From M55B165 sp051744245 (lineage in GTDB: Bacteria; Actinomycetota; Humimicrobiia; Humimicrobiales; Humimicrobiaceae), in contig JBNJCV010000022.1 in NCBI GenBank assembly GCA_051744245.1, positions 1 to 25,467 of the forward strand: a stretch of DNA of 25,467 bases, written 5' to 3'. How positions within the stretch are numbered: position 1 is the first letter of the stretch; each line of letters begins with the position of its first letter. Both the position numbers and the translations under genes were made by a program. The notes beneath the pieces were generated by a model, which did not search any database, was not told where the DNA came from, and saw only the letters and a program-made list of their open reading frames with translations. Shown here in pieces: positions 8,087 through 15,331 of this stretch.

Positions 8087-9405
8087 CAATACTTTACTCT
8101 AAATATAATGGGGGTTCCAATAAAACCAAATTGCCTTCTTATGTGGTTTTCCATAAATTTTTTTATATTGTTTTTCCGCCTTATATTCATGTTTGCAAAC
8201 ACATAAAAAATTGGCGGAGACGTTTTAACCTGTTTAATAAATTTTATCCTAAATTTCTTTCCTTTCCAGTAAACGGCACTTTCTGGGTCTATTTCTTTAA
8301 ACAGCTTCATTAGCTTGTTTTCTGTTACTTGCTTATTTCTTTCTCTGGCCAGGATGTCTATAGTATCTATAACTTCTCCTATTCCTTTCTTTTTTAAAGC
8401 GCTAATTTTTAAAAAAGGGATATAAGCTGCAAAATCAAGCCTTTGGTCCAGCCTGTCTACAAGTCTTTTTAGTTTCTCTTCTTCTACTAAGTCTATTTTA
8501 TTAAGCACAACACAAATACTTACCCCATTTTCTATGCAAGTATCCACTATTTTGACATCTTGTTTAGTTATACCTTTTGTGCAATCTATTAGAACCAGAC
8601 AGATATCTGAAATTTTAATTGATTCAATAGTTCTTAGCTTTGAGTAATACTCAAGGTCTTCCTCCCTGACCTTCTTCTTTCTTATTCCTGCTGTATCAAT
8701 AAACTTATACTGGGAATCATTGATGATAACTACGCTGTCTATGCTATCCCTTGTAGTGCCTTCAACTTCATCCACTATAGCTCTTTCCTCCTGAATAATA
8801 CTATTAAATAATGTAGATTTGCCCACATTTGGCTTGCCTAATATAGCAATTTTGGGGATATTTTGTTCATCTAAAACATCTGCTTTTTTCTCGAATACCT
8901 TATCAATGCTACCAACAACTTCGTCTAACAAATCTCCTATATTCATCCCATGCATTGCTGAGATTTTTATAGGATAACCAAATCCCAGTGTCAAAAAATC
9001 CTCGGTATAATAGCTACCTTCCGGGTTATCCCACTTATTTCCAGCTAAGATTATAGGTTTGCTGGATTTCCTTAAGATACCCGCTATTTCGTAATCAAGT
9101 GGGGATATGGGATTTTTTAAGTCAACTAAAAATATTATAATATCCGCTTCTTCTATGGCTTTTGTTGCCTGTAAATATATTTGCAGGGATAATTTTTCCC
9201 TGGATTTCAAGTCTATGCCGCCTGTATCCAATAAATAAAAGCTGGTTCCATTCCAATCAGTGGTATAATATTTTCTATCCCTGGTGATCATGGGCTGATG
9301 ATGTACTATAGCCTCCCTTTTTTTACATATTCTGTTTATAAGGGTGGACTTACCCACATTTGGTCTTCCCACCACTGCTATTTTTGGGATCCTTGCGTCT
9401 ATCAT
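8086..9405 (-). CDS. der: Ribosome biogenesis GTPase Der (EngA)
   Basis: Der is a double GTPase needed for maturation of the 50S ribosomal subunit. The 439-residue product has two tandem G domains and a C-terminal KH-like domain, the normal layout. The P-loops are GRPNVGKST at about 13-21 and GKPNVGKST at about 190-198. Switch elements DTGGI and DTAGI, and NKWD and NKID guanine-specificity motifs, are present in both halves. The KH-like region (about 350-439) ends in RRQFGFIGTPIIFRVKY. The ATG overlaps the DUF512 gene stop by four bases (ATGA). The stop overlaps gpsA by one base. Confidence 0.97.
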   Translation of the reverse strand: MIDARIPKIAVVGRPNVGKSTLINRICKKREAIVHHQPMITRDRKYYTTDWNGTSFYLLDTGGIDLKSREKLSLQIYLQATKAIEEADIIIFLVDLKNPISPLDYEIAGILRKSSKPIILAGNKWDNPEGSYYTEDFLTLGFGYPIKISAMHGMNIGDLLDEVVGSIDKVFEKKADVLDEQNIPKIAILGKPNVGKSTLFNSIIQEERAIVDEVEGTTRDSIDSVVIINDSQYKFIDTAGIRKKKVREEDLEYYSKLRTIESIKISDICLVLIDCTKGITKQDVKIVDTCIENGVSICVVLNKIDLVEEEKLKRLVDRLDQRLDFAAYIPFLKISALKKKGIGEVIDTIDILARERNKQVTENKLMKLFKEIDPESAVYWKGKKFRIKFIKQVKTSPPIFYVFANMNIRRKNNIKKFMENHIRRQFGFIGTPIIFRVKY

Positions 9406-10442
9406 AATTCCTTAACTAAACTTTCTGCATCTTCAGGTATAATTTTTATGCTTTTACTTATTTTTTTTATATCCTGTTCATTGTAATTGTCTAAGGTTAA
9501 ACCATTTCTGTTAAAAATTGAACCAGGTATTAGTATTTTATCAAAATCTTTATGGATTGTATTTAACCTGTCAGTTAAATCCTTACCAGATATCAAACCA
9601 GTCACTTTAACATTTCCCCCCAGAAATTCATTCTTTATTTTAATTACCTTAAAATTATAGTCAATATTTGAATCCCTAAATATATTTTTTACTTTTTTAA
9701 AGATTTGAAAACCATATTCAGAAGTAGCCACTGCTATTTTTTTTCCAGCAAGCCAACTTTTTTTCTTTCTTATGCTTTTTCTTATATTCTCAAGAAAATC
9801 AACACTCTTGCCAATCCCATTCTCAATCTGGCAGAAATTATGGTAATAACTGTATTCAGGAAAACCTACTTCTGCAATCAGGTAAAATTCATCAGATAAA
9901 AAAATCTTATGCTTTCTTCCAGATTCCTTGTTAATCCTCTCTGCTAAACTGATAACTTCCCTGGCTTTACTTTTTTCAACCGGCTCCAACCTAGCCTCCC
10001 TGTTATGTTTGGTTATACCTACAGGAACTATTCCAATTGATTTTATATTATTATAATCCATCAATAGTCCTCTTAAAGTACTTTCTAAATTTACACCATC
10101 ATTTATATCCGGGCATAAAACAATTTGTATATGAGTTCTTATGTTGCTATGGTCGAGTACCTTGAAATTTTCTAATCCCTTCCTGTGATTGTCTGAACCA
10201 AAAATTATTTTCCTGACCCTTCTATCCAGGCTATGTAGGGAAACATAAAGGGGTTCAATCTTTGATTTTATAATTCTTCCTATATCATCCTGTCCCAGAT
10301 TGGTTAAAGTGACAAAATTTCCATACATAAAAGATAACAGGTAATCATCATCTCTAACATATAAAGACGGTCTTAGATTTTTGGGAAGCTGTTTTATGAA
10401 GCAAAATATGCAATTATTATTACAACCTTTAATCTTGCTCAA
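9402..10442 (-). CDS. DUF512 / radical SAM protein lacking the usual N-terminal PDZ-like domain
   Basis: The 346-residue product starts almost on its radical-SAM cluster motif: C7-N-N-N-C11-I-F-C14, followed by FIKQLPKNLRPSLYVRDDDYLLSFMYGNFVTLTNL in sequence. The C-terminal DUF512 region is present (FLGGNVKVTGLISGKDL, then ILIPGSIFNRNGLTLDNY). Family members are usually about 430-460 residues, with a PDZ-like domain of roughly 80 residues before the cysteines. Here an in-frame TAG lies three codons before the TTG start, so that domain cannot be encoded. The start lies inside the end of ispH (14-base overlap) and has no clear Shine-Dalgarno. In Clostridia this gene commonly precedes der. Its reaction is unknown. 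The Fe-S cluster points to anaerobic or microaerobic life. Confidence 0.88.
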   Translation of the reverse strand: MSKIKGCNNNCIFCFIKQLPKNLRPSLYVRDDDYLLSFMYGNFVTLTNLGQDDIGRIIKSKIEPLYVSLHSLDRRVRKIIFGSDNHRKGLENFKVLDHSNIRTHIQIVLCPDINDGVNLESTLRGLLMDYNNIKSIGIVPVGITKHNREARLEPVEKSKAREVISLAERINKESGRKHKIFLSDEFYLIAEVGFPEYSYYHNFCQIENGIGKSVDFLENIRKSIRKKKSWLAGKKIAVATSEYGFQIFKKVKNIFRDSNIDYNFKVIKIKNEFLGGNVKVTGLISGKDLTDRLNTIHKDFDKILIPGSIFNRNGLTLDNYNEQDIKKISKSIKIIPEDAESLVKEL

Positions 10443-11277
10443 TTGATTCTAAATATTCCTTAACATTATCGATATCTTTTTTTGGAGTTGAGGCTCCACC
10501 GCTTACGCCAACCCTCCTGGCACCTTCAATCCACTTTTTATCTATTTCTTTATAACCTTCAATATGGTAAGTGTTTTTGTTCATTTCCCTGGATATTTCA
10601 GCCAGATGGGTTGTATTTGCACTATTCCTGCCTCCTACTACAAGCATTGCATCAACTTTTGCTGCTAAATTTCTAGTGGCTTCCTGCCTTTGCTTGGTAG
10701 TATTACATATGGTATTAATAATTTTAATTTCCTTTACTGTCTCCAGCATTTCGGACACTATATCTTTTAATTTATCAATGGTCTGGGTAGTTTGTATAAT
10801 AACTCCCACCTTTTTTTGGTTAATTTTTTTAGCTCCTTTCCTGCTGCTAATTACTTTAATATTTCCACTTGGCACCTGTTCTTTTATTCCGATAACTTCA
10901 GGGTGTTTCCTGTCACCAATTACTACAACAAAATAGCCTTCTTTACTAAGTTTGCTTGCATTTGACTGAGCTTTTTTCACAAATGGGCAGGTTGCATCTA
11001 CTATTTTTACCCCTTTTTTTCTTAACCTGCTTATGGCTGCTGGCGGCATCCCGTGTGACCGGATTATTAATATACAACCCTTTTTTATTTTATTCTCTTC
11101 TTTAGCAGAATAGATGCCCTTTCTTTCCAGATCTTCTATCACCCCAGGGTTATGGATAATCTCACCAAAAGTAAAAATTTTTTTGCCTTTTTTTTCTACT
11201 AGTATTTTTAAGGCCATATTTAATGCCCTTTTTACGCCAAAACAGTAACCTGAATGCTCTGCAACCTCTACTTCCAT
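10429..11277 (-). CDS. ispH: 4-hydroxy-3-methylbut-2-enyl diphosphate reductase
   Basis: This is the last enzyme of the MEP pathway, making IPP and DMAPP at a [4Fe-4S] cluster. The three cluster cysteines are C12 (EHSGYCFGVKRA), C97 (DATCPFV) and C191 (NTICNTTKQRQ). Active-site residues fit too: H42, H75 (RSHGM), H125 and E127 (KHPEVIG). The C-terminal SGGASTP matches the family motif. I chose the ATG at 11277 (282 residues) because GAGGGA lies directly upstream with good spacing. A TTG at 11289, inside the plsC stop, would add four residues and is less likely. Order plsC-ispH-DUF512-der is kept. Confidence 0.96.
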   Translation of the reverse strand: MEVEVAEHSGYCFGVKRALNMALKILVEKKGKKIFTFGEIIHNPGVIEDLERKGIYSAKEENKIKKGCILIIRSHGMPPAAISRLRKKGVKIVDATCPFVKKAQSNASKLSKEGYFVVVIGDRKHPEVIGIKEQVPSGNIKVISSRKGAKKINQKKVGVIIQTTQTIDKLKDIVSEMLETVKEIKIINTICNTTKQRQEATRNLAAKVDAMLVVGGRNSANTTHLAEISREMNKNTYHIEGYKEIDKKWIEGARRVGVSGGASTPKKDIDNVKEYLESIEQD

Positions 11278-11285
11278 CTTTTCCC

Positions 11286-11933
11286 TCAACTTATTTTGTT
11301 ATGCAATTTTTTTATCTCGTCCATTACCATGGAAACAATTATGGCTGTTGCTTCCTTTTTTGGATATTTTCCTATTATTTCATCAACCTCTATCAAGCTG
11401 CCGGCAATCATTTTTACCTTTGGGAAAAACAGCCTTTTTTTCGGTTTTTGCACTATTTTATTGGTATTTTTTATGGCTACTGGTATTATGGGAGCCTTTG
11501 ACATTACCGAGATTAGGCCAACCCCCTTCTTTCCTTCCCTGATTATGCCATTTACTGACCTGGTACCTTCAGGAAAAAGGGCTAGCATTTGCCCTTCTTT
11601 TAAAACCTCTACCGCTGTTCTTATGGAACTCCGGTCTGTAGCAGTCCTGTTTACGGGGAATGCATTTAAAAAAGTAACCACTGCGGATAAAAACCTGTTT
11701 TTAAATAGCTCAATTTTTGCCATAAAATATATGTATCTGTTAATAAAAGCACCAATCATTACCGGGTCAATATAACTTACATGGTTAGAACATAATATAA
11801 GCTTTCCTTGCGAAGGAATATTTTCAAAATTATAGGTTTCAACCCTGAAAAGAAGCTTAAATATTGACCTGAGAATAAATACCAATGACAGGTAGAATAC
11901 CCGGTATATTTTATTATGTTTTGTGTAGACCAT
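11286..11933 (-). CDS. plsC: 1-acyl-sn-glycerol-3-phosphate acyltransferase
   Basis: This enzyme adds the second acyl chain to lysophosphatidic acid at the inner membrane. The 215-residue product shows the acyltransferase motif NHVSYID with H51 and D56 (HX4D) and the glycerol-phosphate-binding FPEGTR at 120-125. A conserved proline segment (APIIPVAI) lies further on. One hydrophobic N-terminal segment (about 11-29) could tether it. The ATG lies 20 bases inside the end of cmk, and the stop falls just before the ispH ribosome site. Together with gpsA it supplies phosphatidic acid. No first-step acyltransferase (plsY or plsB) is in the window. Confidence 0.93.
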   Translation of the reverse strand: MVYTKHNKIYRVFYLSLVFILRSIFKLLFRVETYNFENIPSQGKLILCSNHVSYIDPVMIGAFINRYIYFMAKIELFKNRFLSAVVTFLNAFPVNRTATDRSSIRTAVEVLKEGQMLALFPEGTRSVNGIIREGKKGVGLISVMSKAPIIPVAIKNTNKIVQKPKKRLFFPKVKMIAGSLIEVDEIIGKYPKKEATAIIVSMVMDEIKKLHNKIS

Positions 11934-12618
11934 TTATTCTTTCTTTGTACATATCCTTTATTTTTTTGATTACCTCATTTATTCCCATATTGGTAGTGTC
12001 TAGTTTTACCCCATCTTCCGGTATAATTAGGGGGCTGTCTTTTCTCCCGCTGTCAATTCTATCCCTGTCCATTATTTCCTTTTTTATACTATGGCTCTCA
12101 ATTTTTTGACCTTTGGATTTAAGCTGTAGCTTTCTCCTTTTTATCCTTTCTTCAATGGAAGCAGTTAAAAAGATTTTTAAAATAGCATGGGGGCAAACCA
12201 CACTGCCTGTATCCCTGCCTTCCAGCACCGCATTACCTTTCCGGGCAAGTTTTCTTTGAAGCTCTACCAGGTATTTCCTTATCCCGGATAATTTTGAAAC
12301 AATAGAAACAGCAGCCCCCACTTCCCTGCTCCTTATCTCATTGGTTACATCCCTTCCATTCAATTTTACAGCAGTATATCTAGTCTCATCTACAGTTGTG
12401 CTTTCAAGCTGGATATCTATCTTTTTTACTTTTTTTAGTATCTTTTTTTCATCTTCCAAACCTATATTATTCTCAATGGCTACCAGCGTAACAGCCCTGT
12501 ACATGGCACCAGTGTCTATATATTTCATATTTAAATCCCTTGCCAGTATTTTGGCAATAGTGCTTTTTCCACTTCCAGCCGGGCCATCAATTGTAATTAT
12601 TTTCTCCTTATTATCCAT
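11914..12618 (-). CDS. cmk: Cytidylate kinase
   Basis: The enzyme phosphorylates CMP and dCMP using ATP. The 234-residue product starts with the P-loop DGPAGSGKST (residues 11-20). It has the CMP-binding segment MKYIDTGAMYRAVTL, the NMP-domain region NEIRSREVGAAVSIVSKL, the motif VLEGRDTGSVVCPHA and the lid region SIEERIKRRKLQL. Length is typical. The ATG overlaps the aroA stop by eight bases, and GGAAAGG lies upstream. The cmk-plsC-ispH order recurs in Gram-positive bacteria. Confidence 0.96.
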   Translation of the reverse strand: MDNKEKIITIDGPAGSGKSTIAKILARDLNMKYIDTGAMYRAVTLVAIENNIGLEDEKKILKKVKKIDIQLESTTVDETRYTAVKLNGRDVTNEIRSREVGAAVSIVSKLSGIRKYLVELQRKLARKGNAVLEGRDTGSVVCPHAILKIFLTASIEERIKRRKLQLKSKGQKIESHSIKKEIMDRDRIDSGRKDSPLIIPEDGVKLDTTNMGINEVIKKIKDMYKERINGLHKT

Positions 12619-13903
12619 ATGATAAATACCTTTCCAATTGTTTAAAGAAGTCGGGAAAGGAAGTACGGATACAATCTGAATTTAAAATATTTACCTTTTC
12701 CTTGTTCAATAATCCAATAACTGCCAACGACATTGCCATTCTGTGATCACCAAAACTATCCAGGGTTGCTCCCTTCATTTCTAAATTATACTCTCCATAA
12801 ATATCTAAGCCATCCTCATTTTCTTCTATCTTTATCCCTAGTTTTTTAAATTGTGTATATATTCCCCTTATCCTGTCACTTTCCTTGTACCTTAATTCCT
12901 TTGCCCCCCTTATTCTAGTCAATCCTTTTGCCCTGGCTGCGGCAACGCAAAGTATTGGGATCTCATCAATAATGTTTGGAACAATATCACCTGTAACTTT
13001 TATTGCTTTTAAATTGCTGCTATAGCTTTCAATATCAGCAATTTTTTCATTATTCATTTGCCTGATATTCTTTATTTCGATATTAGCACCCATTTTTTTT
13101 AATATGCCTAAAATAAAGCTTCTGGTCTTGTTTATGCCCACGTCCTTTAAAACCACATGAGAGTCTTTTAAAATCAAGCTTGAAACAATAAAAAAAATTG
13201 CTGAAGATATATCCCTTGGCACATATATATCTTTTCCGCTTAACTTACCCCCTGGAATAATTTTTGTAAATTTTCCATCATATTCAATGTTCGCCCCAAA
13301 ATACTGCAGCATCCTTTCAGTATGATCCCTGGATATATGGGGCTGTATTATCTCAGTTACTCCTCTGGCAGATAATGCTGCGAGTGTAAGGCATGATTTT
13401 ACTTGCGCGCTGGAGACATTTATATAGAGCTTTTTCCCTGCTAGGTTTTCTTTTCCTAAAATAACCAGCGGAGCTTTCCTGTTATTTTCCCTTCCATAAA
13501 TTTCTGCTCCCATTTCAGATAAAGGTTTAATTATCCTATCCATGGGCCGGTTATTAATAGAACTATCGCCAGTTAGTACTGATAAAAAATTAGTAGTTGA
13601 AAGCAACCCCGCCATGATTCTAATAGTAGTACCGGAATTACCCACATCGAGCACTGTACTAGGTTCCTTTAATTGTTCAATATTTTTTCCATGTATGATC
13701 ACCTTTGTGCCTTTCCTGCTAGTTTTAACTCCCAATTTCTCCAAAACTTTTAAAGTATTCAGGCAATCATCAGCATTTAGAAAATTTGTTATTTCAACCC
13801 TGCTATTAGATATTGAGGAGATAATTGCACTCCGGTGTGAAATTGACTTATCACCAGGCACTTCAATGGAACCATTAATACTTTTTGCGCCTCTTATTTC
13901 CAT
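12611..13903 (-). CDS. aroA: 3-phosphoshikimate 1-carboxyvinyltransferase (EPSP synthase)
   Basis: This shikimate-pathway enzyme joins PEP to shikimate 3-phosphate. The 430-residue product has the N-terminal PGDKSISHRS with K19, S20 and R24 binding substrate. It also has DVGNSGTTIRIM, the RPMDRII stretch, SAQVKSCLTLAAL, and the catalytic region NIIDEIPILCVAAA. The C-terminal LRYKESDRI and DSFGDHRMAMSLAV segments are intact. It starts 5 bases after the tyrA stop, so both belong to one aromatic-amino-acid unit. Whether it is a class I or class II enzyme was not judged. Confidence 0.96.
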   Translation of the reverse strand: MEIRGAKSINGSIEVPGDKSISHRSAIISSISNSRVEITNFLNADDCLNTLKVLEKLGVKTSRKGTKVIIHGKNIEQLKEPSTVLDVGNSGTTIRIMAGLLSTTNFLSVLTGDSSINNRPMDRIIKPLSEMGAEIYGRENNRKAPLVILGKENLAGKKLYINVSSAQVKSCLTLAALSARGVTEIIQPHISRDHTERMLQYFGANIEYDGKFTKIIPGGKLSGKDIYVPRDISSAIFFIVSSLILKDSHVVLKDVGINKTRSFILGILKKMGANIEIKNIRQMNNEKIADIESYSSNLKAIKVTGDIVPNIIDEIPILCVAAARAKGLTRIRGAKELRYKESDRIRGIYTQFKKLGIKIEENEDGLDIYGEYNLEMKGATLDSFGDHRMAMSLAVIGLLNKEKVNILNSDCIRTSFPDFFKQLERYLSYG

Positions 13904-13908
13904 GTTTT

Positions 13909-15027
13909 CTAACCTGTTACCTTTTTTACCCTTGCCTCATATCCCTTATTATGGATAGCCTCTTTGGCAATATTTCCTGCATTTTCTCCTTGTACTAATA
14001 TCTTTAAAATTCCTCCTCCGCTGTATTCTGTAGAATGAAATATAGAAATATCTTCAATGTTTATGCCACTTGAGCTAATTGCAAGGGTAATATCACTTAA
14101 CACCCCCGGCTTGTCAGGAATGCCAATCCTAATTTCATATAATTTTGAAATATCCTTATCTACATATTTTGGTAAATTCATTCTGGCCTGTTTTGCATTA
14201 AGGTAGTGCTCCTTTATATATCCGTAATCATTTTTCCCCAGGCTATCCTTAAATTTATTCAGGTTATCTATATATTCTTCCAAAACCTCAATTATTTCTT
14301 TCTTGTTTTCCAAACTAATGTCTAACCACATTTTAGGATTAGAAGCTGCAATTCTCGTCATATCCCTAAAGCCACCGGCGCATAATTTAAATAGGTTTTT
14401 TATTTCTTTCTGCTCATTGTCTATAAGCTCTACCAGGTTTGTAGAAAGAACATGCGGAAGGTGACTAATTAAGGCTACAATTTTATCATGCTCTTTAGGG
14501 GAAATAGTGATTACCTTAGCCCCAATTTTTGTAAACAAAGAATGCAATGTCATTAAAGGCTTGGTAATGGTATTGCTGGTAGGAGTTAAAATATAGAAGG
14601 CATTTCTGAATAAGTCTGGTGTAGCACTGAGAACACCTTCATTTTCTGAACCTGCCATGGGATGCCCACCAATAAATACAGCACTTTCAGGAAAAATTCT
14701 ATTAATCTCGTTTACTATGTTTTCCTTGGCACTCCCTACATCCGTAACTATTGCTCCATCTTTTAAATAATCTTTTATTTTATTTGCAACTTTTACTATT
14801 TCACTAACAGGGGTTGCAATTATAACTAAGTCTGCATCATCAACAGCCTTTTTATAATCATCTGCAATCTCATCTATAATTTTCCTGTATTTAGCAATAT
14901 TTAAAGAATCTAAATTCGCATCATACCCTGATATTAAAAAATTTTCATTTACACTTTTTAAGGATAGAGCTAATGAGCCCCCTATAAGACCCAGTCCTAT
15001 AACAGTAACTTTTTTAATGTCTTTCAT
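13909..15027 (-). CDS. tyrA: Prephenate dehydrogenase with C-terminal ACT domain
   Basis: This enzyme oxidises prephenate to 4-hydroxyphenylpyruvate for tyrosine synthesis. The 372-residue product begins with a Rossmann motif (VIGLGLIGGSLA, residues 9-20). It has DLVIIATPV, the GGHPMAGSE substrate-binding segment, and HDKIVALISHLPHVLS with conserved histidines. An ACT domain follows at about 298-365 (IRIGIPDKPGVLSDIT), which usually gives feedback control by tyrosine. It is the first gene of the long minus-strand run, 41 bases downstream of a TATAAT-like element. No leader peptide or attenuator was seen before it. Confidence 0.95.
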   Translation of the reverse strand: MKDIKKVTVIGLGLIGGSLALSLKSVNENFLISGYDANLDSLNIAKYRKIIDEIADDYKKAVDDADLVIIATPVSEIVKVANKIKDYLKDGAIVTDVGSAKENIVNEINRIFPESAVFIGGHPMAGSENEGVLSATPDLFRNAFYILTPTSNTITKPLMTLHSLFTKIGAKVITISPKEHDKIVALISHLPHVLSTNLVELIDNEQKEIKNLFKLCAGGFRDMTRIAASNPKMWLDISLENKKEIIEVLEEYIDNLNKFKDSLGKNDYGYIKEHYLNAKQARMNLPKYVDKDISKLYEIRIGIPDKPGVLSDITLAISSSGINIEDISIFHSTEYSGGGILKILVQGENAGNIAKEAIHNKGYEARVKKVTG

Positions 15028-15066
15028 TTTATTAACCCTGGATAATTAATTGATTAGTAAACAATC

Positions 15067-15072
15067 ATTATA
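15067..15072 (-). promoter_or_regulatory. Candidate -10 element for the tyrA-to-cysE run
   Basis: A perfect TATAAT lies on the minus strand about 40 bases before the tyrA ATG, predicting a leader of roughly 33 bases. I see no convincing TTGACA at the right distance. The upstream stretch is very T-rich. The call rests on the -10 match and its position at the head of the run. Confidence 0.4.
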
Positions 15073-15127
15073 CTTATTCACAATAAAAAAATAAACACCG
15101 ATATAGGACAAAAAAACAAAAATTCTT

Positions 15128-15157
15128 ATTGACAATTGTCAATCATTCTGGTACTTT
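15128..15157 (+). promoter_or_regulatory. Promoter with perfect 16-bp palindromic operator over the -35
   Basis: A consensus -35 TTGACA (15129-15134) is followed after exactly 17 bases by TACTTT (15152-15157), a weak -10 match, so transcription to the right would start near 15164. The -35 is embedded in the perfect palindrome ATTGACAATTGTCAAT (15128-15143). Such symmetry over a -35 is typical of a dimeric repressor site; MarR- and TetR-type regulators use sites of this sort. No matching regulator gene is visible. The palindrome could also be chance, given the AT-rich context. Confidence 0.55.
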
Positions 15158-15163
15158 AAAGTT

Positions 15164-15331
15164 ACTCTTAAGGCAGGAGGCAACGCTTGGGAGAAACTGA
15201 AAGTTATATTTTAAAGAATATAAGGAGTAAGTTAACATCCTGATTAGATCCTAAGAAAAGCCTTAAGAAGAGCCCCAAGATGTTGAGTAGCCTAAGGTTA
15301 AACTAAGGCGAAAGATAACTTGGGGTTTTTT
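15164..15331 (+). ncRNA. Orphan structured small RNA (about 170 nt)
   Basis: No protein gene fits this gap on either strand, yet it has a plus-strand promoter before it and an intrinsic terminator at its end. Complementary segments visible by eye are CTTAAGGC (15167-15174) with GCCTTAAG (15260-15267), CAGGA (15174-15178) with TCCTG (15238-15242), and TTATATT with AATATAA (15204-15210, 15217-15223) around a six-base loop. The terminator hairpin follows. CTTGGG at 15186-15191 could also pair with the 5' arm of the terminator. No same-strand gene follows, so it is probably a free-standing RNA and not a leader. It does not look like tmRNA, RNase P or SRP RNA. 6S or raiA-type RNAs are possibilities I cannot confirm. 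Confidence 0.6.
15273..15331 (+). terminator. Rho-independent terminator of the orphan RNA
   Basis: Arms CCCCAAG (15273-15279) and CTTGGGG (15319-15325) form a 7-bp stem followed directly by six T residues (15326-15331). The 39-base loop holds a second hairpin, GCCTAAG with CTAAGGC (15290-15296, 15303-15309), with one A-A mismatch. The T-run lies on the plus strand and overlaps the last codon of the opposing yyaL-like gene. On the minus strand the stem lacks a T-run. Confidence 0.75.

Noticed and set aside
10429..10442. DUF512 gene as a frameshifted pseudogene
   Set aside because: The catalytic and C-terminal parts are intact over 346 codons, and its stop overlaps der normally. A short natural form is simpler than decay.
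11254..11775. Plus-strand open frame of about 170 codons opposite plsC
   Set aside because: It is antisense to a well-supported plsC with HX4D and FPEGTR motifs. Its sequence is hydrophobic and featureless.
15273..15329. Hairpin as terminator of the yyaL-like gene on the minus strand
   Set aside because: On that strand the stem is followed by a mixed pyrimidine stretch, not a T-run. It may still slow polymerase, but only the plus-strand terminator is convincing.
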